Of a stretch of 64,000 bases of DNA, positions 16,387 through 26,135 are shown one piece after another. Source of the stretch: Nocardia cyriacigeorgica NBRC 100375. Its GTDB lineage: Bacteria; Actinomycetota; Actinomycetes; Mycobacteriales; Mycobacteriaceae. Location: positions 80,375 to 144,374 of the forward strand of contig NZ_BAFY01000031.1 of the NCBI RefSeq assembly GCF_000308555.1, read 5' to 3'. The translations under genes and the position numbers were made by a program. The notes under the pieces are model-generated. The model saw only the letters and a program-made list of their open reading frames with translations. It ran no database searches and was not told the origin of the DNA. Every line of letters starts with the position of its first letter. Within the stretch, counting starts at the first letter, position 1.

Positions 16387-17469
16387 TCACCCCTTCCGGG
16401 CGACGTAGTAACTGTTCAGCGGATCCGCCTCCTCGTGGTGGATCCGCACATCGGTGAAGCCGGCGTCGGCGAGCATCGACAGGGCCTTCTGTTCGCCCCA
16501 GACGGTGCCGAGGCCGTCGCCGTCGAGGCCGAGGGAGACGGTCATGCAGTGCATGGTCGACACGGTGTAGAGGAAGGGGCCGAAGGGGAGGTCGGCGTTG
16601 TCTTCGAGGCGGCTGGAGGCCTGGATGTCGACCATGAGGAAGACGCCGTCGTCGCGTAGGGCGCGGGCGATATTCGCGAGCACGGTGGCGGGATGGGCCT
16701 GGTCGTGGATGGCGTCGAAGACGGTGATCGCGTCGAAGGCGTCGGTGGCGTCGAGTTCGGCCACGTCGAGCACGTCGAAGCTCGCGTTGGTCAGGCCGAG
16801 TCGGGTGGCTTCGGCGCGTGCGGCCTCGATCGCTTCGACCGAGAAGTCGTACCCGATGAAGCGGCTGTCCGGAAACGCTTGCGCCAGTAGGTTGATCGCG
16901 TGGCCGCGACCGCAGCCGATATCGGCGAGGTCGATACCTTCACGCAGGCGCTCGGTCAGGCCGGGCACCATCGGCAGGATGCTGTCGATCAGCGCCGCGT
17001 CCAGTGTGCCCGCGCTGAACTCGGCCATGAACTGGTGGAATCGCGGATAGTTGTCGTAGGACAGGCCGCCGCCGGCCCGGAAGCATTCGGTGATAGCGGG
17101 TTCCACTTCGCCGAGCATCGACACGACCTGCATGAAACGGGCGAGATTGTTCGGGCCCGCCGCACGGGTCAGGACCGCGGCGTGTGCGGCCGGAAGCCGG
17201 TAAGTCTGTGCGGCAGCGTCGAATTCGACGATGCCGGAAACGGTCATCGCGCCCAGCCATTCCCGTACGTACCGTTCGTTGAGGCCCGCCGTGGCGGCCA
17301 GTTCGGCGCAGGTCACCGGGCCCGGCAGGGTGGACATGGTGTCGAACAGTCCGGTCTGATGGCCGATGCTGGTCATCATCGCGGTACACCCGTCATTGAG
17401 TACGCCGACCGTCCTGGCGGCGAACTCTTCGGTGGCGGTTTCGGTCGGGGCCGGATGGACAGTGGTCAT
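16387..17469 (-). CDS. SAM-dependent methyltransferase with winged-helix N-terminus
   Basis: 360 residues. N-terminal winged-helix domain (about 10-110: [33 protein letters not shown]) and a class I methyltransferase domain (about 165-340) with motif [14 protein letters not shown], acidic loop [14 protein letters not shown] and a [11 protein letters not shown] post-motif. The layout is like Rv2258c of M. tuberculosis, whose substrate is unknown. Single gene, no clear operon partners; the first gene beyond the inserted element. Confidence 0.85.
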   Translation of the reverse strand: MTTVHPAPTETATEEFAARTVGVLNDGCTAMMTSIGHQTGLFDTMSTLPGPVTCAELAATAGLNERYVREWLGAMTVSGIVEFDAAAQTYRLPAAHAAVLTRAAGPNNLARFMQVVSMLGEVEPAITECFRAGGGLSYDNYPRFHQFMAEFSAGTLDAALIDSILPMVPGLTERLREGIDLADIGCGRGHAINLLAQAFPDSRFIGYDFSVEAIEAARAEATRLGLTNASFDVLDVAELDATDAFDAITVFDAIHDQAHPATVLANIARALRDDGVFLMVDIQASSRLEDNADLPFGPFLYTVSTMHCMTVSLGLDGDGLGTVWGEQKALSMLADAGFTDVRIHHEEADPLNSYYVARKG

Positions 17470-17627
17470 GATGCGCTCCTCGTCGACTCGCCGCAGGATT
17501 CGCGGCCGGATGCCGTCACCATCGAGTGCGGCAGCGTGAGGAACTACGGGGCGGGCCCGCGGATCGGTTCATCGAGTGGTAGCGGGCGACGTCGAGGAGG
17601 CGGCCACCACCTCGACGTCGCAGCGCC

Positions 17628-18053
17628 TCAGTCCGGGACGTTGGCGCCGTACCCGAGCTCGCGCAGCGCCTGCTTGATCTTGGCCTGGGCTTCGTCGAGG
17701 GATTCGGGGGAGGGGTTCGGGTCGGCGCCGGAGATGTCGAAGTTACCCATGGTGAACGCCGGGAAGACGTGCACATGCAGGTGCGGCACCTCGAGACCGG
17801 CGATCAGCAGACCGGCACGCGGCGCGTCGAAAGCGGCGCGCACGGCCTGGCCGACCTTCTGCGCGACGCCGTTGAGGCGGGCGAAGGTCTCCGGTTCGAC
17901 GTCTTGCCACTGATCGATCTCCGCGCGCGGAACCACCAGGGTGTGGCCCTGGGTGACCGGCGCGATGGTGAGGAAACCGACGAATTCGTCGTCCTCCCAT
18001 ACGAATCGACCGGGAAGCTGACCAGCGATGATCGCACTGAAAACAGAAGCCAT
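17628..18053 (-). CDS. HIT-family hydrolase
   Basis: 141 residues with the histidine triad [11 protein letters not shown] near residue 97-107 and the N-terminal pattern [28 protein letters not shown] proteins hydrolyse nucleoside phosphoramidates or dinucleotides such as AMP-lysine. Cytosolic. A second HIT gene lies at 25580-26002. The next gene on this strand starts 55 bases upstream. Confidence 0.92.
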   Translation of the reverse strand: MASVFSAIIAGQLPGRFVWEDDEFVGFLTIAPVTQGHTLVVPRAEIDQWQDVEPETFARLNGVAQKVGQAVRAAFDAPRAGLLIAGLEVPHLHVHVFPAFTMGNFDISGADPNPSPESLDEAQAKIKQALRELGYGANVPD

Positions 18054-18108
18054 GCTCGCAGGTTACGCGCCCGGCACCGGACCGCGACGGCACCGGGCGC
18101 GCCATCGC

Positions 18109-18486
18109 CTAGACCGCGACGAAGTGCGACAGCAGTCCCTGTACCTCGTAGATGTCGACCTGCCGGTTGAACTTCTTCTGCAACGGGGTGGAGCTGCCGG
18201 ATATCCAGATGGCGAGTTCGGCGTCGAGGTCGAAGGTGCCCGCGGTCTCCACCGAGAAATGCGTGATCGAACGGTAGGGGATGCTGTGGTAGCTCACCTT
18301 GCGGCCCGACATGCCCTGTTTGTCGACCAGGATCAGGCGCCGGTTGGTGAACAGGATCGCATCGCGGATGAGGAGAAAGGCGGCATAGATCTGTTCGCCG
18401 TTGCCGAGGAGTTTGGCGTATTCCTGCTGGGCCTGGCCGGGGTCGATCCGCCCGGCGTTGCCCATGATTCCGTCCATCAGACCCAT
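18109..18486 (-). CDS. PH-like domain protein (bacterial PH domain)
   Basis: 125 residues from the ATG at 18486, with GGAGGA 10 bases upstream. It matches small bacterial pleckstrin-homology proteins: a short helical N-terminus (AQQEYAKLLGNGEQIYAAFLLIRDAILFTNRRLILVDKQG in two strands), then GRKVSYHSIPYRSITHFSVETAG and LDAELAIWISG. No transmembrane helix. Partner unknown. Divergent from purD. Confidence 0.8.
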   Translation of the reverse strand: MGLMDGIMGNAGRIDPGQAQQEYAKLLGNGEQIYAAFLLIRDAILFTNRRLILVDKQGMSGRKVSYHSIPYRSITHFSVETAGTFDLDAELAIWISGSSTPLQKKFNRQVDIYEVQGLLSHFVAV

Positions 18487-18683
18487 GGCCCGCACATCCT
18501 CCGCGTGCTCGGGTGAGGGAGCGCCCCCACTTCGGTTGTCAGCAACCATCATCCATGTCTTCGTCGGGTGTGGTCGCCGCGATGGGGCCGACCTGCGGTG
18601 TTCAGCGTGAACGTGGGTTCGCGCGTGCGTGCGGTGGGCTCCGCGAGCCACGAACCTGACACGCGGAGCGGGACCGATACCCC

Positions 18684-18689
18684 TATAAG
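18684..18689 (+). promoter_or_regulatory. -10 box of purD, probably leaderless
   Basis: TATAAG lies 9 bases before the GTG start codon and no Shine-Dalgarno sequence is present in between, so transcription would begin at or a few bases before the start codon. No good -35 box is seen. Confidence 0.4.
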
Positions 18690-18698
18690 CTGTCTGCC

Positions 18699-19970
18699 GT
18701 GCGCGTACTCGTCATCGGTTCCGGAGCCCGTGAACATGCCCTTGTCCTCGCCCTGCGTCGCGACCCCGCGGTGCAGGCCGTGGTGGCCGCACCGGGCAAT
18801 GCCGGCATTGCCCAGCACGCGCAGATCCGCCCGGTCGATCCCAGTTCCGCCGAGGCCGTGGTCGCACTGGCCACCGAGCTCGCCGTCGATCTTGTCGTGA
18901 TCGGCCCCGAGGTGCCGCTGGTGCTCGGCGTGGCCGACGCGGTGCGCGCGGCCGGCATCGCCTGCTTCGGTCCGTCCGCGGCCGCGGCCAGGATCGAAGG
19001 TTCCAAGGCGTTCGCCAAAGATGTGATGGCCGCCGCCGGTGTGCGCACCGCGCACAGCGAGGTCGTCGATACCCCGGCCGAGCTCGACGCGGCGCTGGAC
19101 CGCTTCGGCCCCACCTGGGTGGTCAAGGACGACGGCCTGGCCGCGGGCAAAGGCGTCGTGGTGACCACCGATCGGTCCGCGGCCCGCGATCACGGCGCGG
19201 AACTGCTCGAACAGGGGCATCCGGTGCTGTTCGAATCGTTCCTGAATGGCCCGGAAGTATCGCTGTTCTGCCTGGTCGACGGGGAAACCGTGGTGCCGCT
19301 GCTGCCCGCGCAGGACCACAAGCGCGTCGGCGACGGCGACACCGGCCCGAACACCGGCGGCATGGGTGCCTACACCCCGCTGCCCTGGCTGCCGGAGGAG
19401 ACGGCGCGCGCGATCGTCACCGATGTGGTGGAGCCGGTGGCCGCCGAAATGGTGCGCCGCGGCTGCGGTTTCTCCGGCCTGCTCTACGCCGGCCTCGCTA
19501 TCGGCGCCGACGGCCCGGCCGTGGTCGAGTTCAACTGCCGCTTCGGCGACCCGGAAACCCAGGCGGTGCTCGCGCTGCTGGACAGTCCGCTGGGCGAGCT
19601 GCTGTACGCCACCGCCACCGGCACACTCGCGCAGGTGCAGCCGCCGCGCTGGAAGGAAGGGTCGGCGATCACCGTGGTGCTCGCGGCCGAGAACTATCCG
19701 GGGCGGCCGCGCGTCGGCGATGTGATCACCGGTGCGGGCGAGAGCTCCTCCGATGACACCGCGACGGTGCTGCACGCGGGCACCGCGCAGCGTGCGGACG
19801 GCGCCCTGATCTCCGCCGGTGGGCGGGTGCTCAACGTCGTGGGCACCGGCCCCGATCTGGCCGCCGCCCGCACCTCCGCCTATGAGCGGATCGCCGCCAT
19901 CAAGCTCCCCGGAAGCCACTACCGCACCGATATCGGGCTGGCCGCCGTCGAGGAACGCATCAGCGTTTAG
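18699..19970 (+). CDS. purD: Phosphoribosylamine-glycine ligase
   Basis: 423 residues, GTG start. ATP-grasp enzyme joining phosphoribosylamine and glycine to give GAR, step 2 of purine synthesis. N-terminal domain [21 protein letters not shown]-grasp core with [16 protein letters not shown] and the signature [18 protein letters not shown], and a C-terminal domain ([17 protein letters not shown]). Length is typical. First of the pur genes scattered through the window in the order seen in mycobacteria. Confidence 0.96.
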   Translation: MRVLVIGSGAREHALVLALRRDPAVQAVVAAPGNAGIAQHAQIRPVDPSSAEAVVALATELAVDLVVIGPEVPLVLGVADAVRAAGIACFGPSAAAARIEGSKAFAKDVMAAAGVRTAHSEVVDTPAELDAALDRFGPTWVVKDDGLAAGKGVVVTTDRSAARDHGAELLEQGHPVLFESFLNGPEVSLFCLVDGETVVPLLPAQDHKRVGDGDTGPNTGGMGAYTPLPWLPEETARAIVTDVVEPVAAEMVRRGCGFSGLLYAGLAIGADGPAVVEFNCRFGDPETQAVLALLDSPLGELLYATATGTLAQVQPPRWKEGSAITVVLAAENYPGRPRVGDVITGAGESSSDDTATVLHAGTAQRADGALISAGGRVLNVVGTGPDLAAARTSAYERIAAIKLPGSHYRTDIGLAAVEERISV

Positions 19971-20074
19971 CTGCGGCGAGGGCGTGATCGGCCGATTGCC
20001 GTTCGGGTCCGGTCCGTCCGGCGGGGCATCCCAGCGATGTGCTGACGAGCATGGCCGCATCGGCGTGGGGGTGT

Positions 20075-20450
20075 GGGGTGGCCGGTTCAGCGGGGCGATG
20101 AGCTCATGAAGGGTCGGCACTGCGATCCATACCTGGCCGAGCATGACCCGCATCGGCGTGGGGTGCGCCGGTTGGGGCGATGTCATGAGGCGAGAGTGCA
20201 CGCCAGGTGCGCTCAGCTGGAGGTGAGACCGCGTAGCGCCGGTCGGCGCTGCGGTCGACGGCGGGGTGGCCGGTTCAGCGGGTCGATGAGGTCATGAAGG
20301 GGTCGGCACCGCGGTCCATGCCTGGCCGAGCATGACCCGCATCGGCGTGGGGTGCGCCGGTTGGGGCGATGTCGTGAGGCGGCACTGGACGGCCCGTGCG
20401 CTCAGCTGTAGGTGAGCCCGTGTAGTGCCAGCCAGCGCTGCGGGTCGACG
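20075..20450. repeat. 188-base tandem duplication spanning the 3' end of the M23 gene
   Basis: Copy 1 is about 20075-20262, copy 2 about 20263-20450, offset 188. Copy 2 includes the stop codon and the last ~16 codons of the M23 peptidase; copy 1 holds a decayed version of the same codons. Both include the block GAGCATGACCCGCATCGGCG. The region 19971-20401 contains no gene. Confidence 0.75.
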
Positions 20451-22072
20451 TGCTGGCCGCCGACGATGACCTCGAAATGCAGGTGGGGCCCGGTGGAGTC
20501 GCCGCGGTTGCCCATGCGGGCGATCTGCATGCCCGCCGGGACGCGTTCGCCGACCGAGACGAAGAAGTCGTACATGTGGCCGTAGACGGAGATGCTGCCG
20601 TCGTCGTGGCGGATGCGGACCCAGAGGCCGAAGCCTTGCGCGGGACCGGCGTCGATGACGGTGCCATTGGCGACGGCGTAGATCGGCGTGCCGATCGGCC
20701 CTGCCACGTCGATGCCGTTGTGGAAGGTGCCCCAGCGCTGACCGAACCCCGAGGTGAATACGCCGATCGCCGGGAGCACGAAACCGCCCGCACCGGGCGC
20801 GATACCGCCGGGCAGCACCTCGCCGGGCGTCATCGTGATGGCCGGTGGCGGCGGGGTGCCCATCCACGGTTGGCGTTCGCCCGCCGCGGCCGCCGCCGCC
20901 TCGTTGCGCGCGCGTTCGAGAGTGGCGCGGGCCGCCGCGGCCACCACGGCCGCTTCGCGCAGGCGTTCGCCGTGGTCGACGGCGTCGAGGTATCGCCGCA
21001 CCGAGGGCGTGGTCGTCTGCATCTGCCACGGATAGGCCACCGCGATCCGCTGCACCTGTCCCGGTGCGGGCCCGCGGTCGGAGACCAGGTCGGCGAAGCC
21101 GGAATCGGCCGCGGCGAACAACGCGACTACGGTGACGCCGCCGATCAGCACCCGATGCTTGCGCAGGGTCGCGCGCACCTCGTCGCCGGTCGGTCGCTTC
21201 GCGGCCAGTTCGCGCAGGTCTTCGCGGGTGGGGCGCTTGGCGAGCAATGCGGTGACGTCCGCGCCGGTCGGCCGACGGGCGGCCAGCTGCCGGGCTTGTG
21301 CCATGCGAGACGCGAACACGCCGCGCAGATCACGTCGCGGCGCCTTACTGCGGGTCCGCCAATCCGATGCCAGCACGACACCACCGGCGATGGTCACTTC
21401 GTGTAAGCGGTTGGGTACGCCGGTGCGGCGCTTGCCGGCGTCGGGTTCGTCGGCGGGCGCCTCGTCAGCGGGTACGCCGTTGTCGGCCGGTTCGGTGGGC
21501 ACGTCGTCACCGTCGAGTGCGTCGGTGAGTGCGTTGTCGGTGGTGGGGACGTCTACGTGTCCGTCGCCGTCGCCGACCGAGTGGGCGTGCGGCTCGTCGG
21601 CGGGCAGGTCGTCGCTGGGTGCCTGGTTCGTGTCGGGTGGCTCGGGGGGTGTGGTGTCGGTGGTTGGCGCGTTGGTGTGTCCGTCGCCGTCGCCGACCGA
21701 GTGGGCGTGCGGCTCGTCGGCGGGCAGGTCGTCGTCGGGTGCCCGGTCGGTGTCGGCCGGCGTGTTGTCGGCGGCGAGGGGGTCCGCGCCGACGTCGTCA
21801 TCGTCGACGGGGTACGAGTGCGTCTCGTTGCCGGCGCCGACACTCGGGGAATCGTCGCCTTCGATGACGGTGTCGGCGGCCGCGGCCCGTCGGCGCCATC
21901 GGGGGAGACGGAGGGCGCGGGTTCCGGAGCGGGGCTTGCCGTCGGGGGTGGCCCGCGCGCTGTCCGGGTGGCGCTGCTCATCGAGCCCGGCGCCGCCGGC
22001 TTCGGTGCCGTCGGTGGCGGGCTCTTCGGCGGAGTCCTGGTCGAGGGGCGACCGGGGGGCCTTCTCGAGCAT
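20402..22072 (-). CDS. M23 (LytM) peptidase with long acidic N-terminal region
   Basis: 556 residues from the ATG at 22072. Residues 1-215 are acidic, low-complexity and probably cytoplasmic, with a 40-residue block (DDLPADEPHAHSVGDGDGH) present twice; 240-300 contain three KRPT/RRPT repeats (AARRPTGADV, AKRPTREDL, AKRPTGDEV); one transmembrane helix at about 305-325; then a helical stretch and a LytM domain (about 430-550) with HNGIDVAG, YGHMYDF and HLHFEV metal-site residues. The full set of zinc ligands suggests an active endopeptidase acting on peptidoglycan outside the membrane. Divergent from the aminotransferase, 54 bases apart. Confidence 0.88.
   Translation of the reverse strand: MLEKAPRSPLDQDSAEEPATDGTEAGGAGLDEQRHPDSARATPDGKPRSGTRALRLPRWRRRAAAADTVIEGDDSPSVGAGNETHSYPVDDDDVGADPLAADNTPADTDRAPDDDLPADEPHAHSVGDGDGHTNAPTTDTTPPEPPDTNQAPSDDLPADEPHAHSVGDGDGHVDVPTTDNALTDALDGDDVPTEPADNGVPADEAPADEPDAGKRRTGVPNRLHEVTIAGGVVLASDWRTRSKAPRRDLRGVFASRMAQARQLAARRPTGADVTALLAKRPTREDLRELAAKRPTGDEVRATLRKHRVLIGGVTVVALFAAADSGFADLVSDRGPAPGQVQRIAVAYPWQMQTTTPSVRRYLDAVDHGERLREAAVVAAAARATLERARNEAAAAAAGERQPWMGTPPPPAITMTPGEVLPGGIAPGAGGFVLPAIGVFTSGFGQRWGTFHNGIDVAGPIGTPIYAVANGTVIDAGPAQGFGLWVRIRHDDGSISVYGHMYDFFVSVGERVPAGMQIARMGNRGDSTGPHLHFEVIVGGQHVDPQRWLALHGLTYS
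21557..21734. repeat. 120-base repeat inside the M23 gene
   Basis: At least 58 bases at 21557-21614 recur at 21677-21734, exactly 120 bases apart, giving the duplicated 40-residue block. Perfect identity at third codon positions points to a recent duplication. Confidence 0.8.
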
Positions 22073-22126
22073 CAGGTGCGACCATAGCGCCCGACGCCGG
22101 TGAGCGTGTGCTCTACCGTCTGTCGG

Positions 22127-23284
22127 GTGTTCACAGAATCTCGGCGGTCGACCATTCCACCTTTCTACGTGATGGATGTCTGGAAAGCCGCAGCGGAACG
22201 AGCCAGGACGCACGGCGACGTGCTCGTGCTCGCGGCCGGGCAACCCTCCACGCCCGCGCCCGCGCCGGTGCTGCGCGCGACCAAGATCGCCATCGACGCC
22301 GAATTGCTCGGTTATACAGAGACTTTCGGCATCCTGCCGCTGCGTGCGGCGATCGCCGAACACCACAGGGCCACCTACGGCTATCCGGTCGACCCCGATG
22401 ACGTCGTGGTGACGACCGGTTCCTCGGGTGCGTTCACCCTCGTTTTCCTGGCCGCTTTCGATCCGGGCGACACCGTGGTCGTGGCCCGACCCGGCTACCC
22501 CGCCTACCGCAACACCCTGACCGCGCTCGGCTGCCGGGTGGTCGAGCTCGACTGCGGCGACGAGACCCGTTTCCAGCCGACCGTCGCCATGCTCGAGGCG
22601 CTGCCGCAGCCGCCGAAGGGGCTGGTGGTGGCCAGTCCGGCCAACCCGACCGGCACCATGATCGACCCCGACGAGCTGGCCGCCCTCGCGCGCTGGTGCG
22701 AGACCAACGGCACCGTGCTGATCTCCGACGAGATCTACCACGGCATCACCTACGGCGGAGAGCGCACCGCGTCGGCGTGGGAGACCTCGCGCGAGGCGGT
22801 GGTGATCGGCTCGGTCTCGAAGTACTTCTCGATGACCGGCTGGCGGCTCGGCTGGATGCTGGCCCCGACCGGCATGCGGCCCGCCTTGCAGCGACTGGCC
22901 TCGAATATGACCGTCTGCCCGCCCGCCATCTCGCAGTACGCGGCGCTGCACGCGTTCGGCGCCGAGGCCAAAGCCGAACTCGACGGCCACGTCCGCCGCT
23001 ACGCGACCAACCGAAAACTGCTGCTGGACGGCCTCGCCGAGCTGGGCATCACCGATCTGGCCCCCGCCGACGGCGCCTTCTACGCCTACGCCGACATCGC
23101 CCACCTCACCGATGATTCCCGTGCCTGGTGCGCGCAGGTGCTCGAGCACACGGGGGTCGCGCTGGCGCCTGGGCTGGATTTCGACACCGTCGCCGGCAAC
23201 CACACCGTGCGCTTCTCCTTCGCGGGGGCGACCGCCGACATCGAAGCCGCGCTGGAACGGCTGAGCCGATTCCTGCGACGCTGA
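22127..23284 (+). CDS. PLP-dependent class I/II aminotransferase
   Basis: 385 residues from the GTG at 22127. Fold type I enzyme: GQPSTPAP substrate loop, GSSGAFTLVFLAAFDPGD, ASPANPTGTMI, DEIYHGI and the PLP-lysine site GSVSKYFSMTGWRLGW. It transfers amino groups between amino acids and keto acids; substrate not deducible, although aspartate-type and succinyldiaminopimelate (DapC-like) enzymes share this form. No operon partner on the same strand except the TetR gene 149 bases downstream. Confidence 0.88.
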   Translation: MFTESRRSTIPPFYVMDVWKAAAERARTHGDVLVLAAGQPSTPAPAPVLRATKIAIDAELLGYTETFGILPLRAAIAEHHRATYGYPVDPDDVVVTTGSSGAFTLVFLAAFDPGDTVVVARPGYPAYRNTLTALGCRVVELDCGDETRFQPTVAMLEALPQPPKGLVVASPANPTGTMIDPDELAALARWCETNGTVLISDEIYHGITYGGERTASAWETSREAVVIGSVSKYFSMTGWRLGWMLAPTGMRPALQRLASNMTVCPPAISQYAALHAFGAEAKAELDGHVRRYATNRKLLLDGLAELGITDLAPADGAFYAYADIAHLTDDSRAWCAQVLEHTGVALAPGLDFDTVAGNHTVRFSFAGATADIEAALERLSRFLRR

Positions 23285-23409
23285 GCACTAACCGGGCGGT
23301 CGAACATAGTGTCCGGCAACAACTTTGCACAGTACGACACCATCGCCGCGCGGATGCGGTAAAAACATCGATGGCTGCTAATTCCTTCCGATTCCGCACG
23401 GATGAACTG

Positions 23410-23436
23410 ATGATGACTGGCACGATGGCACGGTGA
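23410..23436 (+). other. Eight-codon upstream ORF overlapping the tetR start
   Basis: Reads MMTGTMAR; its TGA overlaps the GTG of the TetR gene (GTGA). Such overlap could couple translation to a leader, but chance is likely for so short a frame. Confidence 0.2.
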
Positions 23437-24071
23437 TAACCGCGACGACCCCGAAAGGCGAACGGCGTCGCCAAGCTCTGGTAGCGGCCGCTGCCGAGCT
23501 CCTACTCGAAGGTGGGTTCGATGCAGTGCGGCATCGCTCCGTCGCGACCCGGGCAGAGCTGCCGCTGGCGTCCACCACCTACTACTTCGAATCGCTGGAA
23601 GATCTGATCGCGCGGGCGGTCGAGTTCAGCGGTAACGCCGAGCTGGAGGCGATGCGGCGGCGGATCGGCGAGGTGAGCCACCGTAGACGTGGCGCCGAGG
23701 CCACCGTCGAACTGGTGCTCGATCTGTTGATCGGCACCGACGGTCAGGACGAGGGCGCGCGCGGGCAGTTGATCGCCCGCTACGAACGCACCGTCGCCTC
23801 GGCCCGTCACCCGGAGCTGCGCGAGGTGCAACAGCGGCTACGCGCCCAGCTCGACGAACTGCTGGCCGACGTGCTGCGCCGCTCCGACCGGGTGGTCCGG
23901 TCCGAACAGCTGCGCAGGCTCGTCGCGGTGGTCGACGGCGCGGTGGTCGCGGCGCTCACCGAACGCGACCCGCAACCGCGGCGGATGGCGCGCGGGGCGC
24001 TGCTGGAGGTGATCGACATCGTCGCTCCGCCGACGCCGCAGCAGGTCGACCGGTTCCGAGCACTAGACTGA
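23433..24071 (+). CDS. TetR-family regulator
   Basis: 212 residues, GTG start. N-terminal TetR HTH (RRQALVAAAAELLLEGGFDAVRHRSVATRAELPLASTTYYFESLEDLI in two parts) and a helical ligand domain of typical length. Located between an aminotransferase and purB, the same place as Rv0775 in M. tuberculosis. Only 6 bases separate it from purB, so it is co-transcribed and may respond to an unknown ligand. Confidence 0.9.
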   Translation: MITATTPKGERRRQALVAAAAELLLEGGFDAVRHRSVATRAELPLASTTYYFESLEDLIARAVEFSGNAELEAMRRRIGEVSHRRRGAEATVELVLDLLIGTDGQDEGARGQLIARYERTVASARHPELREVQQRLRAQLDELLADVLRRSDRVVRSEQLRRLVAVVDGAVVAALTERDPQPRRMARGALLEVIDIVAPPTPQQVDRFRALD

Positions 24072-24077
24072 CCGGAC

Positions 24078-25499
24078 GTGAGCCTCGTCCCGAACGTCCT
24101 AGCCACCCGCTACGCCAGCCCCGAGTTGGTGCATCTGTGGTCACCCGAGAACAAGATCGTGCTCGAGCGGCGGCTGTGGCTGGAGGTGCTGCGGGCGCAG
24201 TCCGAGCTCGGCATCGACGTGCCCGACGGCGTGCTCGCCGATTACGAGCGCGTCATCGACCAGGTGAACCTGGCCTCGATCGCCGAACGCGAGCGCGTCA
24301 CCCGCCACGACGTGAAGGCCAGGATCGAGGAGTTCAACGCGCTGGCCGGGCACGAGCACGTGCACAAGGGCATGACCAGCCGCGACCTCACCGAGAACGT
24401 CGAGCAGTTGCAGATCCGGCTCTCGCTCGAGCATGTGCACGCCCACGGTGTCGCCATCGCGGCCCGGCTGGCCGAGCGCGCCGCCGAATACCAGGTGCTG
24501 GTGATGGCGGGCCGTTCGCACAACGTCGCCGCGCAGGCCACCACCCTCGGCAAGCGGTTCGCCTCCGCCGCCGACGAGCTGCTGATCGCGCTGACCCGGC
24601 TGCGTGAATTGATCGACCGCTACCCGCTGCGCGGGATCAAGGGCCCGATGGGCACCGCGCAGGACATGCTCGATCTGCTCGGCGGCGACGCGGCCAAGCT
24701 GGCGACCCTGGAACAGCAGGTGGCGCGCCATCTCGGCTTCGCGAACGTGCTGACCAGCGTCGGCCAGGTGTATCCGCGCTCGCTGGACCACGATGTGCTC
24801 TCCGCGCTGGTCCAGGTGGGTGCCGGGCCGTCGTCGTTCGCGCACACCATCCGGCTGATGGCCGGCCACGAGCTGGTCACCGAGGGCTTCCAGCCCGGCC
24901 AGGTGGGCTCCTCGGCCATGCCGCACAAGATGAACACCCGCTCCTGCGAGCGGGTCAACGGGTTGCAGGTGGTGCTGCGCGGTTACGCATCGATGGCCGC
25001 CGAACTGGCCGGGGCGCAGTGGAACGAGGGTGACGTGTTCTGCTCGGTGGTGCGCCGGGTCGCGCTGCCCGACGCCTTCTTCGCCATCGACGGCATGATG
25101 GAGACGTTCCTGACGGTGCTCGCCGAGTTCGGCGCCTACCCGGCCGTCATCTCCCGCGAACTGGACCGCTACCTGCCGTTCCTCGCCACTACTCGCATCC
25201 TGATGGCGGCCGTGCGCAGCGGCGTCGGCCGCGAGACCGCGCACGAGGTCATCAAGGAACACGCGGTGGCCGTGGCGCTGGCCATGCGGGAACAGGGCCG
25301 CGAACCGGATCTGCTCGACCGCCTCGCCGCCGATTCCCGCATGCCGCTGGACCGGGCCGCGCTCGAGGCCGCGCTGGCGGACAAGTCGGCGTTCATCGGG
25401 GCGGCCGGCGCGCAGGTCGGCGATGTGGTGGCGCAGGTCGACAAGCTGGTCGCCGCCTATCCCGAGGCCGCCCGCTACACGCCGTCGCCGATTCTCTGA
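24078..25499 (+). CDS. purB: Adenylosuccinate lyase
   Basis: 473 residues, GTG start. Fumarase-superfamily enzyme that acts twice in purine synthesis (SAICAR to AICAR, adenylosuccinate to AMP). Signature GQVGSSAMPHKMNTRSCERVNG carries the catalytic Ser loop (given here in part as SSAMPHKMN); GMTSRDLTENV and MAGRSHNVAAQATT are the other active-site segments. Expected length. purC, next to purB in M. tuberculosis, does not follow here. Confidence 0.96.
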   Translation: MSLVPNVLATRYASPELVHLWSPENKIVLERRLWLEVLRAQSELGIDVPDGVLADYERVIDQVNLASIAERERVTRHDVKARIEEFNALAGHEHVHKGMTSRDLTENVEQLQIRLSLEHVHAHGVAIAARLAERAAEYQVLVMAGRSHNVAAQATTLGKRFASAADELLIALTRLRELIDRYPLRGIKGPMGTAQDMLDLLGGDAAKLATLEQQVARHLGFANVLTSVGQVYPRSLDHDVLSALVQVGAGPSSFAHTIRLMAGHELVTEGFQPGQVGSSAMPHKMNTRSCERVNGLQVVLRGYASMAAELAGAQWNEGDVFCSVVRRVALPDAFFAIDGMMETFLTVLAEFGAYPAVISRELDRYLPFLATTRILMAAVRSGVGRETAHEVIKEHAVAVALAMREQGREPDLLDRLAADSRMPLDRAALEAALADKSAFIGAAGAQVGDVVAQVDKLVAAYPEAARYTPSPIL

Positions 25500-25579
25500 G
25501 ATCTCGCTGACCGTGCGCGGGACGCCTGTCGCTGGCGTCCCGGTGGATTCCGGTGGCAGGCGGCAGCGATAGTGGGCGG

Positions 25580-26002
25580 GTGAATCCTTACACGATCTTC
25601 GCCGACATCATCGCGGGCACCGAGCCCGCCAGCCGCGTCTACGAGGACGACGACGTCATCGCCTTCATGGATATCCGCCCGCTGACGCCGGGGCATCTGC
25701 TGGTGGTGCCCAAGGTGGTGGCGCGCAGCCTGGAGGAACTCGACCCCGAGATCGGCGGCAAGCTGTTCCAGGTGGGGCAGAAGCTGGCTGCGGCGCTGCG
25801 AGCCAGCGAGGTCGCCTGCGAAGGGGTGAATTTCTTCCTCGCCGACGGTGTCGCTGCTGGTCAAGAGGTGTTTCATGTGCATCTGCACGTCATCCCGCGC
25901 ACCATCGGCGACGGCTTCGGTTTGCAGGCCAGGCCCACCTCCCCGCACCGGGAGGATCTGGACTATCTCGCGGCGTCGATCAGGGGTGTGCTCGATCGCT
26001 GA
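25580..26002 (+). CDS. HIT-family hydrolase
   Basis: 140 residues from the GTG at 25580. Triad motif EVFHVHLHVIPR and N-terminus NPYTIFADIIAGTEPASRVYEDDDVIAFMDI in two parts, the pattern of the HINT branch. Probably hydrolyses AMP-conjugates. Lies 80 bases after purB, possibly on the same transcript. Confidence 0.93.
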   Translation: MNPYTIFADIIAGTEPASRVYEDDDVIAFMDIRPLTPGHLLVVPKVVARSLEELDPEIGGKLFQVGQKLAAALRASEVACEGVNFFLADGVAAGQEVFHVHLHVIPRTIGDGFGLQARPTSPHREDLDYLAASIRGVLDR

Positions 26003-26135
26003 CATGCGGAATCCCTGAAAGCTGTTACGTACCGGACAGTTTGCTGACGAAACGCCGAATCCTCAAATGATCACTCGCAACTCGCCCCTGGGTTAGTTTA
26101 GAAACCCATTGTCATGCGCTGATGCAGGAGGGGAA

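Noticed and set aside
22073..23203. Upstream extension of the M23 gene frame to 933 residues
   Set aside because: It would run antisense through the aminotransferase gene; the added sequence is the shadow of a high-GC coding region and the ATG at 22072 fits the gene.
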